Source: Bacteroidales bacterium
GTDB taxonomy: Bacteria; Bacteroidota; Bacteroidia; Bacteroidales; F082
Length of the DNA stretch: 64,000 nucleotides
Direction: 5' to 3'
Assembly: GCA_017477425.1 (NCBI GenBank)
Contig: JAFUVT010000012.1
Location: forward strand, 1-64,000
How positions within the stretch are numbered: the stretch's first letter is position 1; each line of letters opens with the position of its first letter. Of the stretch, positions 1 through 12,578 are shown piece by piece. Made by a program: the position numbers and the translations under genes. The notes under the pieces are model-generated. The model searched no databases. It had not been told where the DNA came from and was given only the letters and a program-made list of their open reading frames with translations.

Positions 1-7
1 CGTTTTA

Positions 8-19
8 CCCCCCCCCCCC
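8..19. repeat. 12-bp poly-C/poly-G homopolymer at the window edge
   Basis: Twelve consecutive C on the plus strand (poly-G on the minus strand). On the minus strand an ATG at position 52 opens a short frame that runs into the G tract and stops just after it (TAA at 5-7). One extra G would abolish that stop and carry the frame off the window. G tracts of this length slip during replication in many bacteria, so a phase-variable switch is possible. The downstream gene is not visible, so this is inference. Confidence 0.4.
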
Positions 20-91
20 GTAAATTATTTTAACTATTTGAGTATCAAGCATATAAATTGTTTAAATCCGTAAAATGAATAGTGTAACGCT

Positions 92-100
92 GCAAAGATA
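92..100 (-). promoter_or_regulatory. Bacteroidota-type -7 element firing toward the left edge
   Basis: The minus strand reads TATCTTTGC, the Bacteroidota sigma-ABfr -7 consensus, followed by the common GC-rich start region. It lies downstream of the beta-galactosidase stop and points off the left edge, so it should serve the next minus-strand gene, near the poly-G tract. Confidence 0.5.
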
Positions 101-142
101 GTGATAAATCAATTTGAACCCAAAAATTATCAAAAAAATCTC

Positions 143-4033
<3,891 letters not shown>

Positions 4034-4050
4034 TCATTCTTCTTTTCAGC

Positions 4051-4143
4051 CGCTTTGCGTCACTGCGAGGTACGAAGCAGTCCAGACATCATGGTTTCTT
4101 TTCTGGACTGCTTCGTCGTGCCTCCTCGCAGTGACGCAAAGCG
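4051..4143. repeat. Imperfect 93-bp palindromic intergenic repeat
   Basis: Two arms, 4051-4085 and 4103-4143, pair almost completely apart from a few unpaired bases, with a loop of about 17 nt. The outer ends are CGCTTTGCGTCACTGCGAGG and its complement. The text resembles the dispersed GTCATTGCGAGG...GAAGCAATC palindromes of many genomes, so this is probably a REP/MITE-like element. It lies between the thioesterase and beta-galactosidase genes and would fold strongly in the transcript. Confidence 0.8.
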
Positions 4144-4145
4144 TG

Positions 4146-4544
4146 TCATAAAATTTCACCAATCAACAACTTTCGTTCAGCATCGGGAATGCGTTCCGAC
4201 TTGTTCGCCTCGCGGTCGAAGTACACCACCACGGCGTGGCACAGCGTCTTGACTTCGCCCGTCTTGGCATCTTTCAGGCATTGCTCCATCTTGAAGCTGG
4301 AGTTGCCCATCTCGGTGACGCGGCTTTCGCAGACAATCGGGTCGTGGAAATGGACGGGATGACGGAAGTCCAAGTCCACGTGGACGAGGACGTATTTGAA
4401 AGTAAGCCAGTCGATTTCGGTTTGGAAGACGTGCTCGAAATAGCGACTTCTTCCCATGTCGAAGTAATGGCATTGCGACCCGTTGTTGACGTGGTTGTAG
4501 GGGTCAAGGTCGCTCATTCGGATTTGGATGGGACACGAGAACAT
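4146..4544 (-). CDS. Acyl-CoA thioesterase, YbgC/4-hydroxybenzoyl-CoA thioesterase type
   Basis: A 132-residue single hotdog-fold protein, typical length for the YbgC/FadM group, which hydrolyses acyl-CoA thioesters in the cytoplasm. The N-terminus has the family pattern RMSDLDPYNHVNNG, in which the aspartate and the following His-Val-Asn motif form the active-site region, then the long helix with YFDMGRSRYF. The start lies 5 bp after the nadE stop, indicating co-transcription. The natural substrate cannot be deduced. Confidence 0.82.
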   Translation of the reverse strand: MFSCPIQIRMSDLDPYNHVNNGSQCHYFDMGRSRYFEHVFQTEIDWLTFKYVLVHVDLDFRHPVHFHDPIVCESRVTEMGNSSFKMEQCLKDAKTGEVKTLCHAVVVYFDREANKSERIPDAERKLLIGEIL

Positions 4545-4549
4545 GGCGA

Positions 4550-5299
4550 TTATTTCATTTCAAAATGCGGGATGGGCAGCAACTTGAAGAGGTTGGCCGC
4601 ATGCTTGCGGTCGATAAGGGCTTTGGCTTCAGGATCCTCACAGATACCCGTGCGGATATACTTGTCCAACACGGCGTATGTGAAGCCGAGGTTGTCCTCG
4701 TCGCTTTTGTTGGTAAGGCCGTCGGACGGCGTCTTCTCCACCAATTCTATGGGCAGGCCTAACTCCTTCCCTATCGCCTTGACTTCCTGCACGGTGAGTC
4801 CGCCAAGCGGCGAGAAATCGCCAGCGGCATCGCCATAGCGCGTCGAGTAGCCCACCCAATCCTCGGAGAGGTTGCAGGTGTTGGCCACGCGGCCGTTCAT
4901 CGACTGTGAGATGGCGTACAACGTGCTCATTCTCAAGCGCGGCGGCAGGTTGATGGTGGTCTGACGACTGACTTCAGCATCTATTGTACTCAACTGTTCA
5001 CGCACCGCTTCGATAAGTGTGTTATAGGTATCGCCGATGTTGACACAGCAATGGCGGATGCCAAGGTGGTTGATGAGTTTCATGCTGTCGTCGATATCAG
5101 GTTGCACACCATTGGGCATGGTCACACCGATGACGCGGTCCACGCCGAGGGCTTCGACACAAAGACCAGCCACGACGCTGCTGTCCTTGCCGCCGGAGAT
5201 GCCGATGACGGCGTTGCAGCCTTTTCCGTTCACTTCAAACCAGTCGCGAATCCATTGCACGACTTGGTCTTTTACTTGTTTTGCATTGAAATTATCCAT
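4550..5299 (-). CDS. nadE: NH3-dependent NAD+ synthetase
   Basis: Catalyses ATP-dependent amidation of nicotinic acid adenine dinucleotide to NAD+, the last step of NAD synthesis. The 249 residues match the short ammonia-dependent form; there is no N-terminal nitrilase (glutaminase) domain. The PP-loop signature SGGKDSS is at residues 35-41. Further family signatures are NLSEDWVGYSTRYGDAAGD, which binds substrate and Mg2+, and KTPSDGLTNKSDEDNLGF. It lies 18 bp after the nucleoside kinase and 5 bp before the thioesterase, inside one minus-strand operon. Confidence 0.95.
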   Translation of the reverse strand: MDNFNAKQVKDQVVQWIRDWFEVNGKGCNAVIGISGGKDSSVVAGLCVEALGVDRVIGVTMPNGVQPDIDDSMKLINHLGIRHCCVNIGDTYNTLIEAVREQLSTIDAEVSRQTTINLPPRLRMSTLYAISQSMNGRVANTCNLSEDWVGYSTRYGDAAGDFSPLGGLTVQEVKAIGKELGLPIELVEKTPSDGLTNKSDEDNLGFTYAVLDKYIRTGICEDPEAKALIDRKHAANLFKLLPIPHFEMK

Positions 5300-5317
5300 A
5301 AAGATTGTTTATTATTT

Positions 5318-6985
5318 TTACATAAAACTGCTGCCTCCGATGAATTGACGCAGCATGGAGGTGGCCGGAATCTCCTTGTCGGAGACGGGCGTGAAATAAT
5401 TGAGGAAACGCCGCAAGCGGTGTGCCTCGGTGTATTCGGGACAGTTGTTCGGCACCGTCGCCAAGATGCTCTCCGCATGATTGCGCATTACGGCAAACTC
5501 AAGGAGATAGGCCGAGTTGAACATCACATCGGCGTTCTCCTGATAAGGGTTGATCCACTTCTCCTCGGCGGCACACACGCTGGGCCATTGGCTGATGGTC
5601 TGCCGCGCCGAGAAGGCTCCTTTGTTGTAGTCGCGCACGATGCGACGAAGGAGGCGGTTATCGTCGGTGGGAATCATGTTGTGGTCGTCCAAAGCAGTGC
5701 TCGTCAAAGTCGAGATAAAGATACGGAACTTGGTCGACTCGGGGATTTGTTCCGTCAGCATGGGGTTCAGGGCATGGATGCCTTCGAGCAGCAGGACCGA
5801 TCCTTCCTTAAGCTGCAAGCGTTTTCCGTTATACTCGCGCATTCCCGTAACAAAGTTATACTCAGGCACTTCGATTTCCTCGCCATTCAGCAAGGCAATC
5901 AAGTCGCGCTCAAGGGCAGCATGGTCGACGGTCTCAAAATTGTCGAAGTCATAAGTGCCATCGGGCAACTTGGGCGTGTCCACGCGGTTGACGAAATAAT
6001 CGTCCGTCGAGAAGGAAATCGGCTTCAGTCCGCAGGCTTTCAGCTGGATGCTGACGCGGCTGCAGAACGTCGTCTTGCCGCTGCTGCTTGGTCCGGTAAT
6101 CAGGACCAACCGCACTGGATTCTCGCTGTGATAGCGACGGTCGATTTCCTCCGCAATCTGCACGATTTTCTTCTCTTGCAAAGCCTCAGCCACCTGCACC
6201 AACTCACGTGCCTTCCCGTTTTGGCAGGCGTGATTGACATCGCCCACCGTACTCAAGCCCATGATTTCGTTCCATCTCAGGCTCTCCGAAAACACCTCGA
6301 AAGTCTTGGGCTGGTCATGCATTTCGGCCAAACGACTTGGATTGTTGCGGTCGGGAATGCGCATTAGGATGCCGTCGCCATACGCCTCGATATCCCAAAC
6401 ATTCAGATAGCCCGTCGAAGGCACCAAGCGACCGTAGAAATAGTCGGTGGCATTGTCCAAAGTGTAATAATCAGTGTAGGCTTTCCCGCTGGTTTCCAAC
6501 AGTTTAACCTTATCATCCAAGCCCAACTCGCTGAACATACGGATAGCGTCGTCAATACGGGCCTCATGGCGGTGGAACTGGATGTCGTCGGCCACGATGG
6601 TCCTCATCCTCACGCGAAGCGAGGCTATGTCGTTGGCACTCAACAACTCGCCATTAATTTTGCGAATGCGGCAAAACAACCCTTTTGAAATGGGATGTTC
6701 CATATTGAGTTTGCAGCTTGGGAACAAGTCGAGGGCGGCTTTGTAGAGCAGGAAACACAATGAACGGAAATAAACAAGCTGGGCTGTATGGTCGCGAACA
6801 TCCAGGAATTCGACGTCGCGGCTGTTGTAGACACGGAATTTGAGTCCCTGCGACACATTGTTAACCTTGGCTGAAACGATGGGATAAGGCCTGTCGAACT
6901 CAAAGTAGGGAAGCATTTCCTGCAAGGTCATGCCTTCGTTGAATTCCTTGGTCGTATGGTTGTTGACGCAATAGATCTGAAGCAT
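5318..6985 (-). CDS. TGS-domain nucleoside kinase (uridine kinase-like)
   Basis: A 555-residue protein with the fusion seen in Bacteroidota and Firmicutes: an N-terminal TGS domain (residues 1-60, beginning LQIYCVNNHTTKEF), a threonyl-tRNA synthetase second-additional-domain-like region, and a C-terminal P-loop kinase of the phosphoribulokinase/uridine kinase family. The Walker A GPSSSGKTTF lies near residues 296-304. It probably phosphorylates a nucleoside; the substrate of this fusion class is not fixed by sequence. It starts 23 bp after the TPR lipoprotein gene and precedes nadE by 18 bp. Confidence 0.85.
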   Translation of the reverse strand: MLQIYCVNNHTTKEFNEGMTLQEMLPYFEFDRPYPIVSAKVNNVSQGLKFRVYNSRDVEFLDVRDHTAQLVYFRSLCFLLYKAALDLFPSCKLNMEHPISKGLFCRIRKINGELLSANDIASLRVRMRTIVADDIQFHRHEARIDDAIRMFSELGLDDKVKLLETSGKAYTDYYTLDNATDYFYGRLVPSTGYLNVWDIEAYGDGILMRIPDRNNPSRLAEMHDQPKTFEVFSESLRWNEIMGLSTVGDVNHACQNGKARELVQVAEALQEKKIVQIAEEIDRRYHSENPVRLVLITGPSSSGKTTFCSRVSIQLKACGLKPISFSTDDYFVNRVDTPKLPDGTYDFDNFETVDHAALERDLIALLNGEEIEVPEYNFVTGMREYNGKRLQLKEGSVLLLEGIHALNPMLTEQIPESTKFRIFISTLTSTALDDHNMIPTDDNRLLRRIVRDYNKGAFSARQTISQWPSVCAAEEKWINPYQENADVMFNSAYLLEFAVMRNHAESILATVPNNCPEYTEAHRLRRFLNYFTPVSDKEIPATSMLRQFIGGSSFM

Positions 6986-7008
6986 AGTTACATGTTGAGG
7001 ATGATTGT

Positions 7009-8037
7009 TTATTCTTCTCTTTGAATCCGATTCAAGGCATCAATGGCCAAGCGGTAGTCGGGCTGAATCTTGAGCACTTCCTTATAGATGTCGACGGCCT
7101 GACTGTAGTCGCCCATCTGTTCCAGCACACGACCTTTGTTATAATAGGCGTCGATGTAGTTGGGATTGGCGTTCAAGGCACGGTTGAAATAGTCGAGAGC
7201 CACCTCGTTGTTCTCCAAATACACATAATTGACATAGCCGATGTTGAAAAGCAGGATGTAGTTGTCGGGACGCAGCATCAACAGAGTGTCGTAATGCTGG
7301 ACGGCTTCTTCGGGGAAACCGTGGCTTTGCAGATAGAGTGCCAACTCGTAACGCGACGTGGCGTGGTCGGGAAACTGCTGCTGGGCCTTGCGGAGATAGT
7401 CGAGAGCATATGAAGGTTGTTGGGCGGAATAGATGCGGCTGATTTGCTCGACAGGGTCATAAAACGAGGCGTCCTGCTCCGAAGCCAGTTGGAAGTTCTT
7501 CAGAGCGTTGGCGGTGTCTTGTTTTGCAGCCATATAGCACATGCCCTTGATGAAATACGCCCTCGGGTTGTAGGACGACAGCCCCAAGGCTTTGTCAACA
7601 TAGCCGAAGGCCATATTGAAGTTCTGCTGAAGCAGGTTCAGTTCTGCCAGCTTCACCAACGGACGCGCATCAAGGGAGTTGATCTCAGCGGCACGATTGA
7701 GCGTCGATGCGATATTGTCCTGGTCGCCCAAAGCATAATACACATCGGCAAGCAGCAGGTATGTATCGATGTTTTTGGGATCAAGTTTCAGCGACTTGTT
7801 GATGTCGACCATGGCCTGGCCGATTTGCTCGTTGGCAAAATAGGCCTTGGCGCGGTTGACATACAGGAGGGCATTGGTGCTGTCCAAAGTTATGGAATCG
7901 CTGATGCGTTGTATCGCCTCACTGACCGACACCGACTCTGTAGGTTCCTGCGGCGTGTCCTTAGGTTCAGGATTGGGCGTGTTGTTGCAAGCCAACATGG
8001 CAAGCAAGGCGCCAACAAATAATAGGCTTTTCTTCAT
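7009..8037 (-). CDS. TPR-repeat lipoprotein
   Basis: A 342-residue exported protein. The N-terminus is a lipoprotein signal with a lipobox ending at Cys17 (LLAMLAC) followed by a Pro/Thr/Glu linker. From about residue 45 it consists of tandem tetratricopeptide repeats (for example ALLYVNRAKAYF, DTYLLLADVYYALGD, DAYYNKGRVLEQMGDYSQA), giving about seven or eight helical hairpins. Such proteins are scaffolds. The partner is unknown. It leads the run kinase-nadE-thioesterase and follows recA across a strong palindrome. Confidence 0.85.
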   Translation of the reverse strand: MKKSLLFVGALLAMLACNNTPNPEPKDTPQEPTESVSVSEAIQRISDSITLDSTNALLYVNRAKAYFANEQIGQAMVDINKSLKLDPKNIDTYLLLADVYYALGDQDNIASTLNRAAEINSLDARPLVKLAELNLLQQNFNMAFGYVDKALGLSSYNPRAYFIKGMCYMAAKQDTANALKNFQLASEQDASFYDPVEQISRIYSAQQPSYALDYLRKAQQQFPDHATSRYELALYLQSHGFPEEAVQHYDTLLMLRPDNYILLFNIGYVNYVYLENNEVALDYFNRALNANPNYIDAYYNKGRVLEQMGDYSQAVDIYKEVLKIQPDYRLAIDALNRIQREE

Positions 8038-8052
8038 TGTCAGATAGTTTTT

Positions 8053-8084
8053 GTTTTGCCTCTCCGCTGGCGGAGAGGCAAAAC
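8053..8084. repeat. Perfect 15-bp inverted repeat between recA and the TPR gene
   Basis: GTTTTGCCTCTCCGC at 8053-8067 pairs perfectly with its complement at 8070-8084. On the minus strand it lies 9 bp after the recA stop, where a terminator is expected, but no U run follows it in that direction. A rho-independent terminator for recA or a small palindromic repeat are both possible. Confidence 0.6.
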
Positions 8085-8092
8085 ATCATGAT

Positions 8093-9121
8093 TTATTCTT
8101 CACTATGCTCTAACGCCTCAAAGATCTTGGCGGAGAGTTCGTCGGCAAGTTCCGGGTTGTCCTCGATGAGTTTCTTCACCGAGTCGCGACCTTGGGCCAA
8201 CTTCGAGTCGCCGTAGCTGAACCACGAGCCGCTCTTCTTGATGATGCCCGTCTCCACGCCGAGGTCGACGATTTCGCCGGAGCGCGAGATGCCCTCGCCG
8301 TAGAGGATGTCGAACTCAGCCTTGCGGAACGGCGGAGCCACCTTGTTCTTGACGACCTTCACCTTGACGCGGCTACCCATCACGTTCTCACCGTCCTTGA
8401 TTTGGCTAATCTTGCGGATGTCGATACGCACCGAGCTGTAGAACTTCAAGGCGTTGCCGCCCGTGGTCGTCTCGGGGTTGCCAAACAGCACGCCGATCTT
8501 CTCGCGCAACTGGTTGATGAAGATGCAGATGCAGCCCGTCTTGTTGATGGTGGCGGTGAGTTTGCGCATGGCTTGGCTCATCAAACGGGCCTGGAGGCCC
8601 ATCTTGCTGTCGCCCATCTCGCCTTCGATTTCGCTCTTTGGGGTCAGTGCAGCGACTGAGTCCACCACGATGACATCGATGGCGCCGGAGCGGATCAGGT
8701 TCTCCGCGATTTCGAGGGCCTGCTCGCCGTAGTCGGGTTGCGAGATGAGCAGGTTTTCGATATCCACGCCCAGTTTGGCGGCATAGAAGCGGTCGAAGGC
8801 GTGTTCCGCGTCGATGAAGGCGGCGATGCCACCTTTCTTTTGGGCTTCGGCCACCACGTGCAGGGCCAGCGTCGTCTTACCTGAGCTCTCGGGTCCGTAG
8901 ATTTCGATGATTCTTCCTTTCGGCAGACCGCCCACACCGAGGGCGTAGTCAAGGCCGATGGAGCCCGTGGAGATGCTTTCCATCTTCTCCGCCTCCGCGC
9001 CAAGGCGCATGATGCTTCCCTTGCCGAAGCTCTTCTCGATGTTACCTAACGTGGCTTCAAGGGCCTTCAGTTTCTCCTGCTTCAGTTTTGCAGCTTCTTC
9101 TTGTGTTTTTTCTGTAGTCAT
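8093..9121 (-). CDS. recA: Recombinase RecA
   Basis: The central homologous-recombination and SOS protein, 342 residues, full length. It shows the RecA signatures: Walker A GPESSGKT at residues 76-83, the loop L1/L2 region with QALRK-type text ([18 protein letters not shown]), the Walker B segment [11 protein letters not shown] and the segment [22 protein letters not shown]. The acidic C-terminal tail ends ALEHSEE. The start is set by [11 protein letters not shown] Bacteroidota promoter lies about 130 bp upstream. No LexA box was recognised. Confidence 0.98.
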   Translation of the reverse strand: MTTEKTQEEAAKLKQEKLKALEATLGNIEKSFGKGSIMRLGAEAEKMESISTGSIGLDYALGVGGLPKGRIIEIYGPESSGKTTLALHVVAEAQKKGGIAAFIDAEHAFDRFYAAKLGVDIENLLISQPDYGEQALEIAENLIRSGAIDVIVVDSVAALTPKSEIEGEMGDSKMGLQARLMSQAMRKLTATINKTGCICIFINQLREKIGVLFGNPETTTGGNALKFYSSVRIDIRKISQIKDGENVMGSRVKVKVVKNKVAPPFRKAEFDILYGEGISRSGEIVDLGVETGIIKKSGSWFSYGDSKLAQGRDSVKKLIEDNPELADELSAKIFEALEHSEE

Positions 9122-9138
9122 GATTGTGGGTTTTTTAA

Positions 9139-9222
9139 TTAGTTAGTATTTAATGATTTAAGATTTAAAGATTCAAAATTCGATGTCTTGACGCGGGACT
9201 GCGAGACGCGGGACGCGAGACA
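9139..9222. repeat. Low-complexity direct repeats in the recA leader
   Basis: Short direct repeats fill the recA 5' leader: an A/T-rich run around ATTTAAGATTTAAAGATTC, then alternating GCGGGAC / GCGAGAC heptamers at about 9190-9222. Text of this kind is common between genes in Bacteroidales. I see no gene in it. Confidence 0.5.
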
Positions 9223-9250
9223 CATTACACGCGATTCATTTATAAAGGGA

Positions 9251-9258
9251 CAAAAATA
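9251..9258 (-). promoter_or_regulatory. recA promoter (-7 element)
   Basis: The minus strand reads TATTTTTG, an exact TAnnTTTG -7 element, about 130 bp upstream of the recA start. No convincing -33 TTTG is seen. Confidence 0.5.
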
Positions 9259-9316
9259 GTAATTTTTGACATGATGGCGATATTTTGCAGTGATTTTTAT
9301 AAACTTGACTTGCATA

Positions 9317-9883
9317 TTACGAAAAAGTTGTATTTTTGCGAACGGAAACATCGGATACAGTACCGTTTGAGCCTGCCTCTTTATCGGCATTTGTTGCAGG
9401 TTGCGAAGTATTACTGGAAGCCGATTCCTCATTCTGCAATTCGGAAGCAGACCAGATGTTTTCTTTATTTCTCCCATACCTTTTCGACAAAACGCCAGCG
9501 CTATTGACATTCCAATAGGTATCGTCTCTTGACAACTGCACCCATAATGTATTGTTATGCTTATCAGCCAATTGAACCAAATAGGTTTGGTTTTGTCCAT
9601 TTCCTGAATTATTATATGCGCTGCCTTTCTTGATACAATTGTAGTTTTGCGCAACATAGGACACAAAGCCGACAACAGTTCCAAACCCAGCTTTCCTGAT
9701 TTGGTCGCCATGGCGGATTTCTATGTGCATCAAGCCGTTACTCCTATCTCCTATTGATAATCGTATAGGCGCGGGGGGCAGGTTCTGTTCCATTGTGATG
9801 TATCCAAAGTCAATGCCTCCGCTTGGGGCTTCTACAAACGGCAGTCCGTTTTGATCCATAATTGTTGAAATGCAGTATTCCAT
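9317..9883 (-). CDS. Hypothetical protein
   Basis: A 188-residue protein of no family I recognise. The start at 9883 (MEYCISTIMDQNG) is chosen because a promoter lies just upstream at 9904-9925, inside any longer reading. The body has short beta-rich stretches (GLMHIEIRHGD, TLWVQLSRDDTYWNVNSAG), a tryptophan near the middle and a Ser/Asn/Thr-rich, probably disordered tail from about residue 145. There is no signal peptide or membrane segment. It opens the accessory stretch between recA and the methylase gene and has its own transcription unit. Confidence 0.6.
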   Translation of the reverse strand: MEYCISTIMDQNGLPFVEAPSGGIDFGYITMEQNLPPAPIRLSIGDRSNGLMHIEIRHGDQIRKAGFGTVVGFVSYVAQNYNCIKKGSAYNNSGNGQNQTYLVQLADKHNNTLWVQLSRDDTYWNVNSAGVLSKRYGRNKENIWSASELQNEESASSNTSQPATNADKEAGSNGTVSDVSVRKNTTFS

Positions 9884-9903
9884 CGTTTTTGTGTTTTTAT
9901 GCT

Positions 9904-9925
9904 GCAAAGTAACAACCTTTGTCAA
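9904..9925 (-). promoter_or_regulatory. Promoter of the 188-residue hypothetical gene
   Basis: The minus strand reads TTGAC then, after 8 nt, TTACTTTGC, which fits the -7 consensus. It sits 21 bp before the ATG at 9883 and fixes that start over an upstream in-frame codon. Confidence 0.6.
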
Positions 9926-10050
9926 GACTGAGCCGTTGATTAAACGTTTGTTGTCGACAGTAGTCGTTTGTTGTCGTTTGCTGTCGGATAGATTGTTGAT
10001 TCTCAATAGAAACAAATCTAAAAAAAATCGACGACAAATATGGGAAAAAG

Positions 10051-12507
10051 CTACTTCAAAAAACCATATTCATAAACCTTCGGCTCGATGCGCTTGGCAA
10101 GAAGTTTCATCTTTTCGCGCAATGTGGCGATGAGGGCAGTGTAGTGTTCGTCGTCGCTCTTGGTGTTCATTGTGCCTTTGTCGTTGGTGCCTTGGAAATG
10201 CAGGCGGATGTCGTAGAACGAAGCGTCGGCGATAGCGTTGGGCTGGGCGTGATAATATTTCCACAAGGCAAGACCCGCATCATAGACAGCCTGCGCCTCG
10301 GGCGACATCTGTTGTAGAGACGCAAAATTTTGCGTCTCCGCCCCAAACGGCCCCGTGTTCATATCTGACGCGATTTTCCCGTTGAGATAATCCGACATAA
10401 ACGTCGATTTAAAAGTCTTGCGGCAGCCTACCTGCTCGCGGGTAAAGGGAATCCACTGGTTCACACCTTGCTGTGACGAAATGCGGTTCTGCCCGTGAAA
10501 CAAGGTGAATATCAGACAGTCCGTCTGAAACACCTTATCGGTCATCCAACCATCGTTGGGATAGAGAAATTGGTCGCGGTCGTTGAGCCAAGTCGCCTCA
10601 ATGCAATGACGAACAGCTATGTAAACTGCAATTTCTTTGATATTCTTTGTTGTTACCACAGTACCACGTGGATGCGGCAATTGAGATTTGTCGTTAATGA
10701 TGAAATTATAGTTTTGGTTTTGAAAATCAGCTCCTTTTGCTGACATATAGCCAATCGGTTTCTCCCCTTCTCGATGACGTGTTGTAATTATCCAATCATT
10801 AATGGATTTCTTCTCCGTATCGACTTCGATAAACTTCTTTTGCAAGAAAAGGCCTTTCTCATCATATACATCCGAATACGTTTCATTGAATTGTTCTTTC
10901 GCATTACAATCCCAAATGAAAAAGCCGATTGGAAACTTACCTTTTACATTATCAAAAGTATAGGCAGGCACCAAAAACGATTTTTCAAGCCGCGCCAAAA
11001 AAGCGCCCCGAAATTCATCGAAGTTAGGTGCTTGCAGAATTTTCAACTTTGAAAATTCTGCAAGCACGCAGCCAGAGATTTCATAAAAAATTTTTATAAA
11101 AAATTGCGCAAAAAGTTCTCTTCCCGCAATTCCTATTTTATTTAAATACTTTGAGTAGGTTTTATACTGAACTGCTACATCTGTTTTGTTTTCTCCCTTT
11201 CCAGTCACAGTAATTCTGCTGGCCGCCTCCGCATACGGCGGATTGATGTAAATCACCAATTTCTTGCGCTTTTCAGGGTCGTTCAAAATTTCTTGCAGTT
11301 CCTCGGGGCATTTGGTGAAGTCATCGTTGAGGAAATCCATCTGGAACACGTGGTTTTCGGCCATAGCCCAGCCGTTGGCAATGCGGTCAATCATCACGTC
11401 AACGTCCTGTTTGTCCAAGGTGGAAGCCCACACGCGGTCGTAGTTCGTCAGGCCGTTCAGCAGGTTGCCCGTTCCGGCACAACAGTCCCAGATGTAATAC
11501 TCGTCCTGCCACGTCTCGCCAAGCACGTCAGCCAAGTACTGCTGGCTCTTCTCCACCCAAATCTGGGGCGTGAAGTAAGAACCTTTGCGCTCGCGGATGT
11601 CCTGCGGCACCAGCAAGTCGCGCCGCCCGATGATGTAGTCCCAATACTCCTCCTTGGGCGGTCGGGCGTAAACGCTCCAAAACTCGCGATAGGCTTTCTG
11701 CTTGTCGTTGAAGCCCACCGACGAAGTGGAAACAAGGCCCATCTCGTCAATCTTCTTGGCCAATTCATACTTGGTCTTGCGCAACACCACATAAAGCGAA
11801 TCCTTCAGCGATTCCTCGTTGCTCGAAAGCAGGTCGGCTAAGAAAAAGTCGGCGGAGATGATGCCCGCCTTGTTGGCCTTGGCCCAGTCTACGCTGATGG
11901 TAGGCCTCACCTTCTCGCTCCACTTTTGGAACACGAAGGTGAAGTTGTTTTTGGTGACTGAGATTTTCTCCGTAGCCTCCTTGCCCGTCTTGAAATTGAG
12001 ACGAATGAACTCCTTGAACTCGTGCGCCTGGGTGTCGTAATGGAAAAGGATGGAACTGTCCTCAAGCAAGCCTTTGCACAGGTCGTAAAGTTGGCGGAAC
12101 TCCTTGGTCTCGTGGTTCGAAGGCGTCACGTTCCAGTTGAAGTCGTTCTGGAAAAAGATGCTTTGGATTTCGTGGTACTCGATGAAGGCGAACTTCTCCG
12201 CGTCGAACGCACCAATGAACTTGGGCGGCAGGTAACGCTCGAAGGTGCGTTCCTTGCCGATGGTGAGGATGAGTTGCACAAACGACTCGAAGATGTCGTG
12301 TGAAGTGCCTTGCTTGGCCTCGGCCCACAGCAACGACTTGAGGTCGTCGTTCTCGAACTCGTCGAAAATAGAGGTTTGACCGTTCTCGACGATGTTTTTT
12401 GCAATAACGAAGTCGATGTTGCCGAGTTGGGTGTATTTGTAGTTGTTGAAGAAGTCCTGCTGCACCGCGCTTTTCAGCGGTTCTTCCTTGAGTTTTTTGT
12501 AGTCCAT
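10051..12507 (-). CDS. N-6 adenine DNA methylase with possible N-terminal nuclease domain
   Basis: An 818-residue protein. The centre is an N6-adenine methyltransferase: AdoMet motif I WDCCAGTGNLL near residue 345 and catalytic motif IV INPPY near 422. The ~300 residues before it contain DDLKSLLWAEAKQG (around residue 55-65), which could be the D...ExK core of a PD-(D/E)XK nuclease. If so, this is a single-chain type IIG-like restriction-modification enzyme. The long C-terminal region after the methylase core could hold target recognition. The start at 12507 (MDYKKLKEE) is preferred because the -7 promoter element is at 12522-12530. No separate restriction or specificity subunit lies next to it. 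The methylase call is firm; the nuclease call is inference. Confidence 0.85.
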   Translation of the reverse strand: MDYKKLKEEPLKSAVQQDFFNNYKYTQLGNIDFVIAKNIVENGQTSIFDEFENDDLKSLLWAEAKQGTSHDIFESFVQLILTIGKERTFERYLPPKFIGAFDAEKFAFIEYHEIQSIFFQNDFNWNVTPSNHETKEFRQLYDLCKGLLEDSSILFHYDTQAHEFKEFIRLNFKTGKEATEKISVTKNNFTFVFQKWSEKVRPTISVDWAKANKAGIISADFFLADLLSSNEESLKDSLYVVLRKTKYELAKKIDEMGLVSTSSVGFNDKQKAYREFWSVYARPPKEEYWDYIIGRRDLLVPQDIRERKGSYFTPQIWVEKSQQYLADVLGETWQDEYYIWDCCAGTGNLLNGLTNYDRVWASTLDKQDVDVMIDRIANGWAMAENHVFQMDFLNDDFTKCPEELQEILNDPEKRKKLVIYINPPYAEAASRITVTGKGENKTDVAVQYKTYSKYLNKIGIAGRELFAQFFIKIFYEISGCVLAEFSKLKILQAPNFDEFRGAFLARLEKSFLVPAYTFDNVKGKFPIGFFIWDCNAKEQFNETYSDVYDEKGLFLQKKFIEVDTEKKSINDWIITTRHREGEKPIGYMSAKGADFQNQNYNFIINDKSQLPHPRGTVVTTKNIKEIAVYIAVRHCIEATWLNDRDQFLYPNDGWMTDKVFQTDCLIFTLFHGQNRISSQQGVNQWIPFTREQVGCRKTFKSTFMSDYLNGKIASDMNTGPFGAETQNFASLQQMSPEAQAVYDAGLALWKYYHAQPNAIADASFYDIRLHFQGTNDKGTMNTKSDDEHYTALIATLREKMKLLAKRIEPKVYEYGFLK

Positions 12508-12521
12508 AGTGAAAGTTTGTG

Positions 12522-12530
12522 GCAAAAATA
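12522..12530 (-). promoter_or_regulatory. Promoter (-7) of the methylase gene
   Basis: The minus strand reads TATTTTTGC 15 bp before the ATG at 12507, excluding an upstream TTG start that overlaps this region. Confidence 0.6.
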
Positions 12531-12578
12531 GTGGTTTTTCTTTGAATCACGATGCGACACCACACCGAATCTTCATTT

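Noticed and set aside
5051-6367. A 438-residue plus-strand open frame opposite the nucleoside kinase and nadE
   Set aside because: It is antisense to two clear genes, and its composition (His/Val/Leu/Ala-rich, no motif) is that of a shadow frame.
9305-9345. A plus-strand promoter-like text (TATTTTTGC) within the 3' end of the 188-residue gene
   Set aside because: The short plus-strand frames behind it have no protein-like features, and the minus-strand gene is more convincing. A chance match in AT-rich DNA.
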